A stretch of 64,000 nt of DNA, taken from NCBI RefSeq assembly GCF_029382225.1, contig NZ_JARLTC010000026.1, positions 62,001-126,000 on the forward strand. The letters run 5' to 3'. The stretch comes from Spongiactinospora sp. TRM90649 (GTDB taxonomy: Bacteria; Actinomycetota; Actinomycetes; Streptosporangiales; Streptosporangiaceae). Under the pieces are notes generated by a model. The model was not told where the DNA came from and searched no databases. It was given only the letters and a program-made list of their open reading frames with translations. The position numbers and the translations under genes are program-made. Positions 51,605-59,925 of this stretch are shown in pieces (the stretch's first letter is position 1; every line of letters starts with the position of its first letter).

Positions 51605-52015
51605 TCACTTCTCGATGGAGATGCGCTGCGTCTCCTGTTCCCTGGGCATCGGAACGGTGACGGTCAGGATGCCCTTGTCGTAGGTGGCCTTGACGTCATC
51701 GGCCTTGACGCCTCTGGGCAGCGTCAGCGACCTGGACAGCGAGCCGTAGCGGAACTCCGAGTGATGTTCCTGCTTGCGCTCTTCGCGGCGTTCGGCGTGC
51801 AGTTGCAGCACCCCTCCGGAAACGGTGATCTCGACGTCCTTGTCGGGATCAAGTCCGGGCAGTTCGGCGCGGACGACATAGTCGCCATCGTCGACGTAGT
51901 CCTCGACCCGGATGGCGGCTTCCCCCGTCCGTGCCACGCCCCATGGCGCCTGCAGCCACTCGAACAACTCTGGGAACAGGGCGTGCGTCGTCCCCTGGCG
52001 TTCCAACGTACCCAT
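51605..52015 (-). CDS. Small heat-shock protein (Hsp20/alpha-crystallin), 136 aa
   Basis: Alpha-crystallin domain at residues 40-130: IRVEDYVDDGDYVVRAELPG, DPDKDVEITVSGGVLQLHAE, YGSLSRSLTLPRGV, then GILTVTVPMP. ATP-independent holdase forming oligomers. The N-terminus (HALFPELFEWLQAPWG) resembles mycobacterial HspX-type proteins. ATG 52015 follows GGGGGGT. The neighbours (universal stress protein, CBS proteins, acyltransferase remnant) are those of a hypoxia/dormancy group. I found no clear HrcA, HspR or DosR box upstream. Confidence 0.88.
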   Translation of the reverse strand: MGTLERQGTTHALFPELFEWLQAPWGVARTGEAAIRVEDYVDDGDYVVRAELPGLDPDKDVEITVSGGVLQLHAERREERKQEHHSEFRYGSLSRSLTLPRGVKADDVKATYDKGILTVTVPMPREQETQRISIEK

Positions 52016-52107
52016 AGCGACCCCCCTGCATGTCGCGATGTGCCTTCCCAAGGACGCCTACCCAGTTCCCGGATGAAGAGGCGTAGCCGGACGCCCGTGT
52101 GTGAATG

Positions 52108-52690
52108 TCAGCCGCGCGCGTCGGCCAGGGCGGTGAGTTCGCCCAGAACCTCGCGCAGAGCGGGAGATGGCCCATACGTCGGGACGATCGCCCGGCACGC
52201 GGTGAGCCCGACGTCGACGCGACCGTCGTAGGAGAAGGCGGTGATATTGAGGCCGCCGCTGATGTCGGTGACCACGGAGACCGGATAGTGGGCCGGCACC
52301 CGCGCTCCCGCGAGGTAGAGCGGAAACTGCGGCCCCGGAATGCTGGAAACGATGATATTGATCGCCGGCGGCGCCTGGCCGAGCAGCGCGAACGCGGCCC
52401 GATCCGCGAGGCCGGTCGGCGCCGCGGGCCTACTTGCGGCGAGCTCCCCCAGCCATCGCGCCGACGCGGGATCGAACCGCTCCTTGACCCGGCTCATGGC
52501 GGCGGAGACCTGGGCGAGCCGTTCGCCCGGGTCCGTGATGTGGGTGGGCAGCGGCGCCATCACCATGGTGATCTGATTCCCTTGCCCCTTGCTCGCGGCA
52601 GCGAGAAGGGGACGCCCGCGACGAGGGGCTGCTCCGGCAGCGCTTCATGCGAGATCAGCCATCGCCGGACGGCCGAGGCGGGCTGACACA
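52108..52690 (-). pseudogene. Remnant of a wax-ester synthase/diacylglycerol acyltransferase (WS/DGAT)
   Basis: The C-terminal DUF1298 domain is well preserved (MVMAPLPTHITDPGERL, then NIIVSSIPGPQFPLYLAGAR, then GGLNITAFSYDGRVDVGLTA). Upstream, another frame holds the preceding part of the family (VRRWLISHEALPEQPLVAGV), so a one-base loss near 52582 breaks the gene. The N-terminal acyltransferase half with HHxxxDG is absent because the universal stress gene begins there. Whole enzymes have about 450-480 residues. Confidence 0.75.
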
Positions 52691-52748
52691 TCGACCCGAC
52701 TCATGCGGGTAGGAAGAGGAGGTGACGCGGGGCCATGGGGGAGTCGGC

Positions 52749-53609
52749 GTGACAGGGCCGATCGTCGTCGGGGTCGACGGGTCCCCGTCCGCGCTGGAGG
52801 CGGTGAGCTGGGCGGGCGCGGAGGCCGTGCTCCGCGAGGCGCCGTTGCGGATAGCCTACGCCGCGCTGAGATGGAACGCCGACATGCCTTTCATCCCACA
52901 GCCTCCCAGCTGGGATGAGAACGCGCGGGCCGCGGCGCTGCGGATGCTGCGCCAGGCGGCCGGCCACGCGAGGGCTGGCTGTTCGCGACTGGAGGTCACC
53001 ACCGAGATCCTCGATGGAGGGGCGGGCGACGCACTGGTCGCCGCAGCAAGGGAAGCGCGACTGCTCGTGGTCGGGAACCGCGGCCGTGGCGGATTCGCCG
53101 AACTGCTGCTCGGTTCGGTCAGCCGTGCGGTGATCTCGCGCGCTCCGTGCCCCGTGGCCGTCGTTCGGCGATCGGACACCGGCGGTCGCGGCGACATCGT
53201 CGTGGGCGTCACCGGCGGCCCCGATCAGGAACCGGTTCTGGAATTCGCGTTCCGGGAGGCGGGGCTGCGCGGGGTGTCTCTCCGGGCGCTGCACGCGTGG
53301 CGGCACCCCTCACGAACCATTCCCTGGGACGAGCGGCCACTGGTCTACGACGTCGAAGAGGTGGGCCGGGAGGAGGAACGGCTGGTCGCCGCAGCGTTGG
53401 CCGGCTGGCGGGAGAGGTTCCCCGACGTGCGGGTGACCTGGCGGGTCGTGCACGAACACCCGGCGAGGGCGCTGGCGGCGGCCTCGGCGGAGACCGATCT
53501 GGTGATCATTGGCGCTCACACCGGGCCGGGCGGGCTACCGGGCCTGGGCGCCACCGCGCACGCGGTCGTCCACCACGCACGGGCGCCGGTCGTGGTGGTG
53601 CGCCGATGA
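52749..53609 (+). CDS. Universal stress protein with two UspA domains, 286 aa
   Basis: Domain 1 (residues 1-140) starts MTGPIVVGVDGSPSALEAVS and ends with the ATP motif G-2x-G-9x-GS in GNRGRGGFAELLLGS. Domain 2 (DIVVGVTGGPDQEPVLEFAF to VVVVRR) has a degenerate nucleotide motif (GAHTGPGGLPGLGAT). Two-domain proteins of this kind (as in mycobacterial Rv2623) bind ATP and act in slowed growth. GTG 52749 follows GGGGGAG at good spacing; GTG 52722 would add nine residues. The gene's 5' end replaces the lost half of the acyltransferase gene. Confidence 0.87.
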   Translation: MTGPIVVGVDGSPSALEAVSWAGAEAVLREAPLRIAYAALRWNADMPFIPQPPSWDENARAAALRMLRQAAGHARAGCSRLEVTTEILDGGAGDALVAAAREARLLVVGNRGRGGFAELLLGSVSRAVISRAPCPVAVVRRSDTGGRGDIVVGVTGGPDQEPVLEFAFREAGLRGVSLRALHAWRHPSRTIPWDERPLVYDVEEVGREEERLVAAALAGWRERFPDVRVTWRVVHEHPARALAAASAETDLVIIGAHTGPGGLPGLGATAHAVVHHARAPVVVVRR

Positions 53610-53692
53610 CCGGCCGAGGGCGACGGGTGCCGCGGCACGTCGTCGAGCCCGACCGCCGCACCCGGCGGATGCGCGGTGCCGCCCTCCTTGCC

Positions 53693-54382
53693 TCATTGCC
53701 GGTATCCCAGGCCCCCCGGAGACGTGTCGTCAGTGGTGAAGGACAGATCGTCGCCCACGACTTCGACGACGCCGTCGATCGCCCGGGTCAGGGCGATGGC
53801 GAGCGGGATGTGGCTCTTGCGTTCCACGGTGCCGCGCAGGGTCACCGTGCCACCGTGCACATCCACCTCGATCCGCTCCGGATCCTCGCCCAAGGCCCGG
53901 GTGATCACCTCGGAGATGATCTCGTCGCGGATCTCGCGGTCCGGTGTGAGGAACACGCCCATCACGTCGCCACGGCTGATGATGCCGGCCAGGGTGCCGT
54001 CGGGGCGGACGACGGGCAGTCGTTTGACCCCGTGCTGGGCCATGGCGCGTGCCGCCATGACGAGCGGGGTGTCCGCCGGCACCGTCATGGCGGGTGCGTT
54101 CATCAGCTCGGCCGCGGTGTTACCCGCCGCCTTGGCGCGCGCGGCCCGGTGTCGTCGGCTCTCGAAGTAGTGCCGCGACTCTTGGGAGGCCGTCTTGAAC
54201 TCCTCTTTGTGCAGGATGTCGGCCTCCGAGACCACCCCTAGGACCCGGCCGTCCGCGTCCACGACCGGAGCGCCGCTGACGCCGCGTTCCGCCAGCGCGC
54301 GGACGATCTCCTTGAAACCGTCCTCGGGCCGCAGGGTCACCACGTTCACCGTCATGTAGTCGCCTACTGTCGCGCGTTTCAT
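53693..54382 (-). CDS. CBS-pair plus BON domain protein, 229 aa
   Basis: CBS 1 (VGDYMTVNVVTLRPEDGFKE ... GAPVVDADGRVLGVVSEADIL) and CBS 2 (LMNAPAMTVPADTPLVMAAR ... LPVVRPDGTLAGIISRGDVM) form one adenosine-ligand module. A BON domain follows (IEVDVHGGTVTLRGTVERKS), usually membrane- or lipid-associated. Cytoplasmic. It lies 38 nt downstream of another CBS gene on the same strand; both probably sense adenylates during energy stress. Confidence 0.87.
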   Translation of the reverse strand: MKRATVGDYMTVNVVTLRPEDGFKEIVRALAERGVSGAPVVDADGRVLGVVSEADILHKEEFKTASQESRHYFESRRHRAARAKAAGNTAAELMNAPAMTVPADTPLVMAARAMAQHGVKRLPVVRPDGTLAGIISRGDVMGVFLTPDREIRDEIISEVITRALGEDPERIEVDVHGGTVTLRGTVERKSHIPLAIALTRAIDGVVEVVGDDLSFTTDDTSPGGLGYRQ

Positions 54383-54420
54383 CGCCCCTCATCCATCGGG
54401 GATCGCCGCCCCTCGCCGCG

Positions 54421-54846
54421 TCAGTGCGAGGTGGAGGAGATGGCCTGCACGAGTTCGCCGATCTTGTCCTCGGGCAGTTTCGCGGCGAGATCGGCCTGGC
54501 TGATTATGCCGATCAACTCTTCGTTCTCCAGGACCGGCAGCCTGCGGACCTTGTGCTCCACCATCTGGCGAAGCACCTCGTCGATATCGGTGGTCGCGTC
54601 GATGGACCATACCTCGGCGCGGCCGATGAGGTCGCCGGCGTTGATGTCGGCGGGGTCCTTGCCCTTGGCGATGGCCTTCACGACGATGTCGCGGTCGGTG
54701 ATGATCCCTTTGAGGCGCTTGTCGGCACCGCACACCGGCAGGGCTCCCACGTCGAGCTCCGCCATGCGCCGGGCCGCGGTGGCCAAATCGTCGTCCATCC
54801 GCAGACATTCGCAGCCTGCGTGCATCACATCACGTGCTGTGGTCAT
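54421..54846 (-). CDS. CBS-pair protein, Hrp1-like, 141 aa
   Basis: MTTARDVMHAGCECLRMDDD opens CBS 1; ADKRLKGIITDRDIV closes it; CBS 2 runs HKVRRLPVLENEELIGIISQ. Size and layout match the mycobacterial hypoxic response protein Hrp1 (Rv2626c), a free-standing CBS dimer of uncertain ligand. ATG 54846 is preceded by GGGATC. First gene of a two-gene unit with the CBS-BON gene. Confidence 0.85.
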   Translation of the reverse strand: MTTARDVMHAGCECLRMDDDLATAARRMAELDVGALPVCGADKRLKGIITDRDIVVKAIAKGKDPADINAGDLIGRAEVWSIDATTDIDEVLRQMVEHKVRRLPVLENEELIGIISQADLAAKLPEDKIGELVQAISSTSH

Positions 54847-55228
54847 GATAGATCCCGTCTTGTGTGATTTGTTCACTTTTGACGTGCTCCGCGCTCGGTG
54901 GAGGTAAGCCCGCGGCTCGTGCCGCTGATGGCAAAGAAGGGCCCGGCCTCCCCTGTGCGGCCGCCTGTCGGGATGGGGGCGCGGCTCGCTCGTCGTACCG
55001 GTTCCCCGGATGGGTGAATGCTGGCATATGCCGACAAAGGGTGGCAATTGCTATCCGATCAGGAAATACAACCGAATGGCGGCTGTTCTCACCTTAGTCG
55101 CCACATCCTTTGCCTTTCCCTTATATTGCTGGAGATGCAGTAAGTGTGCTGTCGGGAATGTAGGGATCGATCACTGCATCCGTGATCGATCTCTTCGCCC
55201 GCTCTTATGTGCGATCCATGGGAAAGTC
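54847..55228. other. AT-richer intergenic region before the TNT-domain gene
   Basis: About 380 bp between divergent genes. The right half (55070-55225) is clearly less GC-rich than the surroundings. The main feature is a perfect 10-bp inverted repeat at 55165-55191, listed separately. No credible gene. Confidence 0.45.
55165..55191. promoter_or_regulatory. Perfect inverted repeat upstream of the TNT-domain gene
   Basis: GATCGATCAC and GTGATCGATC with a 7-nt spacer, 38 nt before the ATG. Either a dimeric-regulator operator or a leader hairpin. Confidence 0.6.
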
Positions 55229-55954
55229 ATGCAACTTTATCGACTTTATCGACGAAGTGCCGTGCTGGCCGCCGCCATATGCGTGGCGGCCGGATCTCTG
55301 GGCGGCGTGCCCGCACAGGCCGCACAGGCCGTCGCGACGCCGCCGCCCGGCGTGGTCTGCGGTCCGCCGTACATCAGCGGCGACCCGGACCTCGGGCCCA
55401 GAGTCCTGCCTCGGTCGGGCTATCTCGGGGCTCTCATGTACCACTATGTGCCGCTGGGTGGCCTCAAGCCGCAGCACTTCCTCTCTCGTTACTGGGACTA
55501 CACCACGAACAACTATCGATTCCCGCCGGACTCCGGATTCGGCCGCTCCGGCGATTACCCGAACGGGCGGCTGGAAGTCAAGACGACGTTTCTGCAGATC
55601 GGCATGAGAGTCGACCGTTTCGGCGGCTACACGGGGGCGTTCCTGTCGCCGTTGGGCGATCCGTTCATCGTACGGGCGCTGCCACCGCGGAATCTCAACA
55701 CCAATCCGGCGGACCCTCGGCATCCGTGCAACTACCATGCCTTCCGGGTGCTCAAGTCGTTCCGCGTCGACGTGGGCCCGGCGGCGCCCGCGTTCGAGCA
55801 GCCGGGCGGCGGCACGCAGTATCACGTGCTCAGCAAGTACATTCCGGAGGCTCCGCAGTCCAGCGAGGAGGTCCCGGTGAGCTGGCTGCTCGCGAACGGG
55901 TACCTGGAGGAGATCGAGCCGGTCCTCCCGAAGGAACTCAGGCGCTCAGCCTGA
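55229..55954 (+). CDS. Secreted TNT-domain NAD+ glycohydrolase-like toxin, 241 aa
   Basis: Residues 1-31 are a signal peptide (RRSAVLAAAICVAAGSLGGV, cut near AQAA). The C-terminal half has the TNT (DUF4237) pattern in order: VDRFGGYTGAFLSPLGDPF with Arg130-Phe131, RALPPRNLN, YHAFRVLKSFRVDVGPAAP, FEQPGGGTQY with Gln197, and VSWLLANGYLEEI. In the mycobacterial CpnT toxin and fungal NADases these Arg, Phe and Gln positions bind and hydrolyse NAD. It would act outside the producer or inside a target cell. The in-frame ATG at 55010 would bury the signal peptide and is rejected. No immunity gene is recognised. Confidence 0.8.
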   Translation: MQLYRLYRRSAVLAAAICVAAGSLGGVPAQAAQAVATPPPGVVCGPPYISGDPDLGPRVLPRSGYLGALMYHYVPLGGLKPQHFLSRYWDYTTNNYRFPPDSGFGRSGDYPNGRLEVKTTFLQIGMRVDRFGGYTGAFLSPLGDPFIVRALPPRNLNTNPADPRHPCNYHAFRVLKSFRVDVGPAAPAFEQPGGGTQYHVLSKYIPEAPQSSEEVPVSWLLANGYLEEIEPVLPKELRRSA

Positions 55955-56230
55955 ACGCGCTCAGCCTGAGACGCGCCGCCGGGACGCGTGGACGGCTCCG
56001 AAGGCGGCTGCCACGACGGGGACGGCCACCGCGTCCACCCGCACCGACCTGCGGAGCAGCGAGCGCCGCCGCCGGACTCCCCCCAGCACCTGGAACCGGG
56101 ACCCGCGGATACGCGTCGCGTGCGGCGTGCTCGGCGTCGGCCCGCTGAGGTAGTCCATGTGGCTCAACAGGACGGTCTTCGCGCCGTCGTCCGCCGCCGC
56201 GATGTACCGCCACCGCCAGCGGCCGTACCC

Positions 56231-56881
56231 TCAGGATTCGCCGGGTCGCACCAGGCCCTGTTCGTAGGCGAAGACGACCGCCGACACGCGGTCGCGCAGC
56301 CCCGCCTTGGCGAGCACGCGGGAGATGTGGGTCTTCACCGTCGCCTCCGACAGGTGCAGCGCGGCGGCGATCTCCGCGTTGGAACGGCCGCGGGCCACGT
56401 GGGCGAGCACCTCGCGCTCTCGCTCGGTCAGCCGTTGCAGGGCCTCACCGCCGCCCGGGGGCACGCTCAGGAACCGCTCGATCAGCCGCCGAGTCACGGC
56501 GGGGGCCAGCAGCGCCTGACCGGCCGCCACCGTGCGCACCGCCTCGGCGAGCCGGCCCGGCGGGGCGTCCTTCAGGAGGAACCCGCACGCGCCCGCGCGC
56601 AACGCCTCATAGACGTAGCGATCCAGGTCGAAGGTGGTGAGCACGAGCACCGCGGGGGCGTCGGGGGCCCGCCTGATCCGCCTGGTGGCCTCGATGCCGT
56701 CGAGCACCGGCATCCGGATGTCCATCAGCACCACGTCCGGCCGGATCACGCCCACGGCGGTCACCGCCTCGGCGCCGTCGGCGGCCTCGCCGACCACCTC
56801 GATGTCGGGCTGCACGCCGAGCATCGCGGCGAGGCCCGACCTGGCCAGCGCGTGGTCGTCGGCGACCAGGACCCGGATCAC
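56231..56881 (-). CDS. NarL/LuxR-type response regulator, 216 aa
   Basis: Receiver with VLVADDHALARSGLAAML, phospho-Asp in VVLMDIRMPVLDG and Lys in FLLKDAPPG; LuxR HTH at LTEREREVLAHVARGRSNAE ... ATVKTHISRVLAKAGLRDRV. Overlaps the kinase gene by 4 nt and is controlled by it. Similar in build to the response regulator at 47730 but clearly a separate system. Confidence 0.9.
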   Translation of the reverse strand: MIRVLVADDHALARSGLAAMLGVQPDIEVVGEAADGAEAVTAVGVIRPDVVLMDIRMPVLDGIEATRRIRRAPDAPAVLVLTTFDLDRYVYEALRAGACGFLLKDAPPGRLAEAVRTVAAGQALLAPAVTRRLIERFLSVPPGGGEALQRLTEREREVLAHVARGRSNAEIAAALHLSEATVKTHISRVLAKAGLRDRVSAVVFAYEQGLVRPGES

Positions 56882-58035
56882 TTCGCCTCCACGGGCAGGC
56901 TCAGCCGTACGCGGTAGCCGCCGTGCCCGCTGGGACCGGCGTGCAGCGCGCCGCCGTAGAGCCGGGCGCGCTCCCGCATGCCGACGAGTCCGTGCCCCGG
57001 CCCGTCGCCCAGGGGCGCGTCGGCGCGGCCGGGCGGGGCGTCGTTGGTCACCTCCAGGTCCAGCTCCGCCGTGCCGTAGGTGAGCCGGACCTCCGTCTCG
57101 GCCGGGCCGGCGTGCCTGCGGACGTTGGTCAGGGCCTCCTGCGCCACCCGGTACGCGGTCAGCTCCACGCCGGGTGGCAGCGTGCGGCGTTGGCCGCGCA
57201 CGCTCAGCCGTACCGGCAGGCCGCCCGCGCGGGCCTGTTCTACCAGCTCGGGCAGCCGGTCCAGGGTGGGCTGCGGCGCGAGGGCGTCGTCGTCCTCGCC
57301 GCGCAGCGCCTCCAGCACGTGTCGCATCTCCGCCAGCGCCTCCCTGGCCGTCGTCGCCACCGCGTCCAGGTGCGCGCGGGCGCGTTCGGAGTCGTGCCTG
57401 CCCACCTCGACGGCCGCGCCGGCGTTCACCGCGATGATCGACAACGAGTGGGCCACCACGTCGTGCAGCTCCCGCGCGATCCGCAGCCGTTCGGCGGCCA
57501 CCGCCTGCCTGGCCCGTTCGGCGACGCGCTCCTCCGACTCGTGCAGCCGCACCTCGCGGCTGCGGAGCAGGCGGCCCGCCGTCCAGGCCCCGGTCACGAA
57601 GAAGACCATGATCAGTGCCGAGCCGACGTCACGAGAGTCGTGCGGATAGAACCGCAGCTCGATCGCGGCGGCCATGCCGCTCACCGTCGCCGCCCAGCCG
57701 CCGAGCGCCCACGGCAGCGAACGCACGTGCAGCGCCACCGAGAAGGCCGCCACCAGCAGCGAGGGGAACGGCGCGACCGTCGCGGGCGGCCCGGCCGCGG
57801 TGGCCGCGCGCGCCACCAGCGCCAGCGTCACCACGGCCAGCACGGCCAGCGGCGCCTGCCTGCTCACGACCAGCGGCAACGTCGTGACCAGTGCGAACAC
57901 CACCGCGACCCACACCGGATCGGCCATGGGCACCAGCGCCTCGGCCACCGCCCAGACCGCCAGCAACGCCGCCACCGCGACATCGGCCCGCGCCGGTCGG
58001 CGCGGCACCCGATCGACCAGGACCAGTGGCTCCAC
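56878..58035 (-). CDS. HisKA_3-type sensor histidine kinase, 385 aa
   Basis: Five or six membrane segments (VAVAALLAVWAVAEALV, WVAVVFALVTTLPLVVS, LAVLAVVTLALVA, PSLLVAAFSVALHV, SALIMVFFVTGAWTAG), a coiled linker, the phospho-His in RIARELHDVVAHSLSI, then HATPase (TNVRRHAGPAETEV, GHGLVGMRERARLYGG). Its sensor is almost entirely within the membrane. First gene of the pair. Confidence 0.9.
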   Translation of the reverse strand: MEPLVLVDRVPRRPARADVAVAALLAVWAVAEALVPMADPVWVAVVFALVTTLPLVVSRQAPLAVLAVVTLALVARAATAAGPPATVAPFPSLLVAAFSVALHVRSLPWALGGWAATVSGMAAAIELRFYPHDSRDVGSALIMVFFVTGAWTAGRLLRSREVRLHESEERVAERARQAVAAERLRIARELHDVVAHSLSIIAVNAGAAVEVGRHDSERARAHLDAVATTAREALAEMRHVLEALRGEDDDALAPQPTLDRLPELVEQARAGGLPVRLSVRGQRRTLPPGVELTAYRVAQEALTNVRRHAGPAETEVRLTYGTAELDLEVTNDAPPGRADAPLGDGPGHGLVGMRERARLYGGALHAGPSGHGGYRVRLSLPVEAK

Positions 58036-58196
58036 GCCCCGAAGCTATCGCCCGCCCCCGCTGACGGCGTCAGCCCCCCGATCGACCCCCGTCAGCCCCC
58101 GGGATGACGGCTGTCATACGGGTGGCCCGGTCATCCGCCCCGGACGGCGCAGCAGGTCGCGCCCACGGGCCGACGCCCCGAAGCGGCGGCGATTCC

Positions 58197-58202
58197 TAAC
58201 GT
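58197..58202 (+). promoter_or_regulatory. Putative -10 box for a leaderless transcript
   Basis: TAACGT ends 7 nt before the ATG at 58210 and no Shine-Dalgarno sequence is visible, the same layout as at the MarR gene (7653-7658). Confidence 0.3.
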
Positions 58203-58209
58203 GGGCGCC

Positions 58210-58743
58210 ATGAACCTCCAGCACCACCGCGTCGCCGGCCCCGCCGCCGTCGCGGGCGGTCTGGCCGCCGTCGCCACCGGCGTCATCCAGGCCATCCGAC
58301 CGCAAGACACCGATCCACGCGTCATCGGCCAAGAGCACCTGGTGCTCAGCCTGTTCGCCGTCTCCCTGCTGCTCGTCATCCCCGGCCTGCTGGCCCTGGC
58401 CGCCCACGGCGGCCCGGCCGCCCGGCCCGTCGCCTGGGCGATCTCCGCCGCGCACGTCCTGCTGGCCTTCGGCGCGACCTCCTCCAACCTCAACGGCGAA
58501 GACTTCTCCTGGTTCTTCTACGTCGCGGGCTCGGCCAACGCCGTCATGCTGATCGGCGCGATCCCAATGGCGGTCTCGCTCTGGCGGGCCGGACGGCTAC
58601 CGCGCCCCCTGGCCGCCGCACTGCCCGTCCTGTGGATCTTCGAGATCCCGCTGTCCCAGTTGGGCGGCGGCATCGTGGTCGGCGCCTACTGGATCCTGGC
58701 CGGCCTCGCACTGCTCTCCGGGAGTCGCGAACCGGTGACATGA
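58210..58743 (+). CDS. Membrane protein of unknown function, 177 aa
   Basis: Several hydrophobic segments: AAVAGGLAAVATGVIQAI, LVLSLFAVSLLLVIPGLLAL, PVAWAISAAHVLLAFGAT, GSANAVMLIGAIPMAVSLW, GGGIVVGAYWILAGLALL. No named family. GTG 58201 would add three residues; ATG 58210 fits the leaderless promoter. Divergent from the two-component operon, a possible target of it. Confidence 0.65.
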   Translation: MNLQHHRVAGPAAVAGGLAAVATGVIQAIRPQDTDPRVIGQEHLVLSLFAVSLLLVIPGLLALAAHGGPAARPVAWAISAAHVLLAFGATSSNLNGEDFSWFFYVAGSANAVMLIGAIPMAVSLWRAGRLPRPLAAALPVLWIFEIPLSQLGGGIVVGAYWILAGLALLSGSREPVT

Positions 58744-58767
58744 GGTCCCCTCGGGCCCGGCCTCCGG

Positions 58768-59160
58768 TCACGCCTCCGCGTCGTCGAACGGCTCGTCACT
58801 CCAGCGGAACCAGGGGTCGTCGCCCTCGATGTGCAGCAGGAACTCGGCGACCGGCGTGCCGTCCTCCCGGACGAGGGTGAGCGCGTCGGTGATCTGCCCG
58901 CAGCCGCCATGCGGTGGAAGGTCTCGGCGCCGGAGTTGAAGGCGCCGATCAGCCGTACGGCGCCGTAGCTCGTCGCCAGGAGCGGCCCGCCGGAGTCGTT
59001 GCGGCAGGGCCAGGAGCAGGGTCGGGTGTCCCTCGACCGGCGGAGTGCCGAGCCGGACCGGCGTCGCGGACACCGGCTGGTTTCTTCCCTGTTGGAAATC
59101 AACCGCAGGTATGACAATGCGCCAAGCGGCTGGTCGAATCACACTCCAATAGGTGCTCAT
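58768..59160 (-). pseudogene. Degraded S1-family protease remnant
   Basis: One frame carries CRNDSGGPLLATSYGAVRLI, the active-site Ser segment of a trypsin-like protease, followed by GAFNSGAETFHRMAAAG. Another frame resumes QITDALTLVREDGTPVAEFL to the stop at 58768. The shift lies near 58898, and a second break probably lies upstream. The His and Asp regions are missing. Not functional as read. Confidence 0.6.
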
Positions 59161-59916
59161 TCAGCTGGTGGCGCGCCAGGTGAGGGAGAGGCCGGTCGCG
59201 GCGCGTTCGGTGCGGATCTCCATCATGGTGCCCAGGATGGTGGCGTGGTCGGACACGACGGGCACGGCGTCGGGCGTGTAGGTGATCCGGGTGCTGACGA
59301 GCACGGCACTGCCCTCGGGCTCGTGCAGGTGACGCGCGGCGGCGGGGTCGAGCAGGCCGGGCCGTACCACCTCGGACGCCCGGGCGACCGCCACTCCCGC
59401 TTCGGCGAGCGCCGTGTAGAGGGAGACCTCGGCGAAGTCGCGGTCGCGGATCTGCTCGGCCACCGGCCGGCGGACCCAGGACACCTGGTGGACGGCGGGA
59501 CGGCCCTCGAACTCGCGGACCCGCTCCAGCCGCAGGGCGGTGTCGCCGGGACGCAGCCGCAGCTCCGCCGCGATTCGGGCGGGGGCCCGGCGGATCGCCC
59601 GCCCTGCCACCACTGTGCGCACGTCGTGGCCCTGATCGCGCAGGTCGTCGGCGAGGCTGCGGAGCGAGCCGAGCTGGTACGCCAGGTGCGCCGGGGCCAC
59701 GAAGGTACCCTTGCCGGCCCGCTGCACGATCAGCCTCTCGTCGCTGAGCTCCCGCAACGCCTGGCGCAGCGTCATCAGGGTCACCCCGTAGGAGGCGCTC
59801 AGCTCCCGTTGCGCGGGCAGGGCCGCACCGGGGGCGTAGTGCCCCGACCGGATCTTCGCGGCGAGGTCGGCGGCGATGGCGCGGTATCTCGCCTCATGCC
59901 CGGCGTCGGGGGTCAT
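59161..59916 (-). CDS. GntR/HutC-family regulator with UTRA domain, 251 aa
   Basis: Winged HTH (YRAIAADLAAKIRSGHYAPG, LPAQRELSASYGVTLMTLRQ, ALRELSDERLIVQRAGKGTF) followed by a UTRA ligand domain (LRLERVREFEGRPAVHQVSW, VVSDHATILG). The start lies 9 nt after the trpA stop, so it is probably cotranscribed with trpBA and regulates it. A pair of identical 10-bp repeats before trpB is the best candidate target. HutC types usually respond to a pathway metabolite. Confidence 0.87.
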   Translation of the reverse strand: MTPDAGHEARYRAIAADLAAKIRSGHYAPGAALPAQRELSASYGVTLMTLRQALRELSDERLIVQRAGKGTFVAPAHLAYQLGSLRSLADDLRDQGHDVRTVVAGRAIRRAPARIAAELRLRPGDTALRLERVREFEGRPAVHQVSWVRRPVAEQIRDRDFAEVSLYTALAEAGVAVARASEVVRPGLLDPAAARHLHEPEGSAVLVSTRITYTPDAVPVVSDHATILGTMMEIRTERAATGLSLTWRATS

Positions 59917-59925
59917 CGTGGTGCG

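Noticed and set aside
52016..52748. DosR-type boxes for the dormancy-like genes
   Set aside because: I looked for the GGGAC-N-GTCCC type dyad upstream of the Hsp20, stress-protein and CBS genes and saw no acceptable match.
55010..55228. An N-terminal extension of the TNT-domain protein from ATG 55010
   Set aside because: It would place about 73 low-quality residues ahead of a clear signal peptide; the DNA there is AT-rich and holds an inverted repeat.
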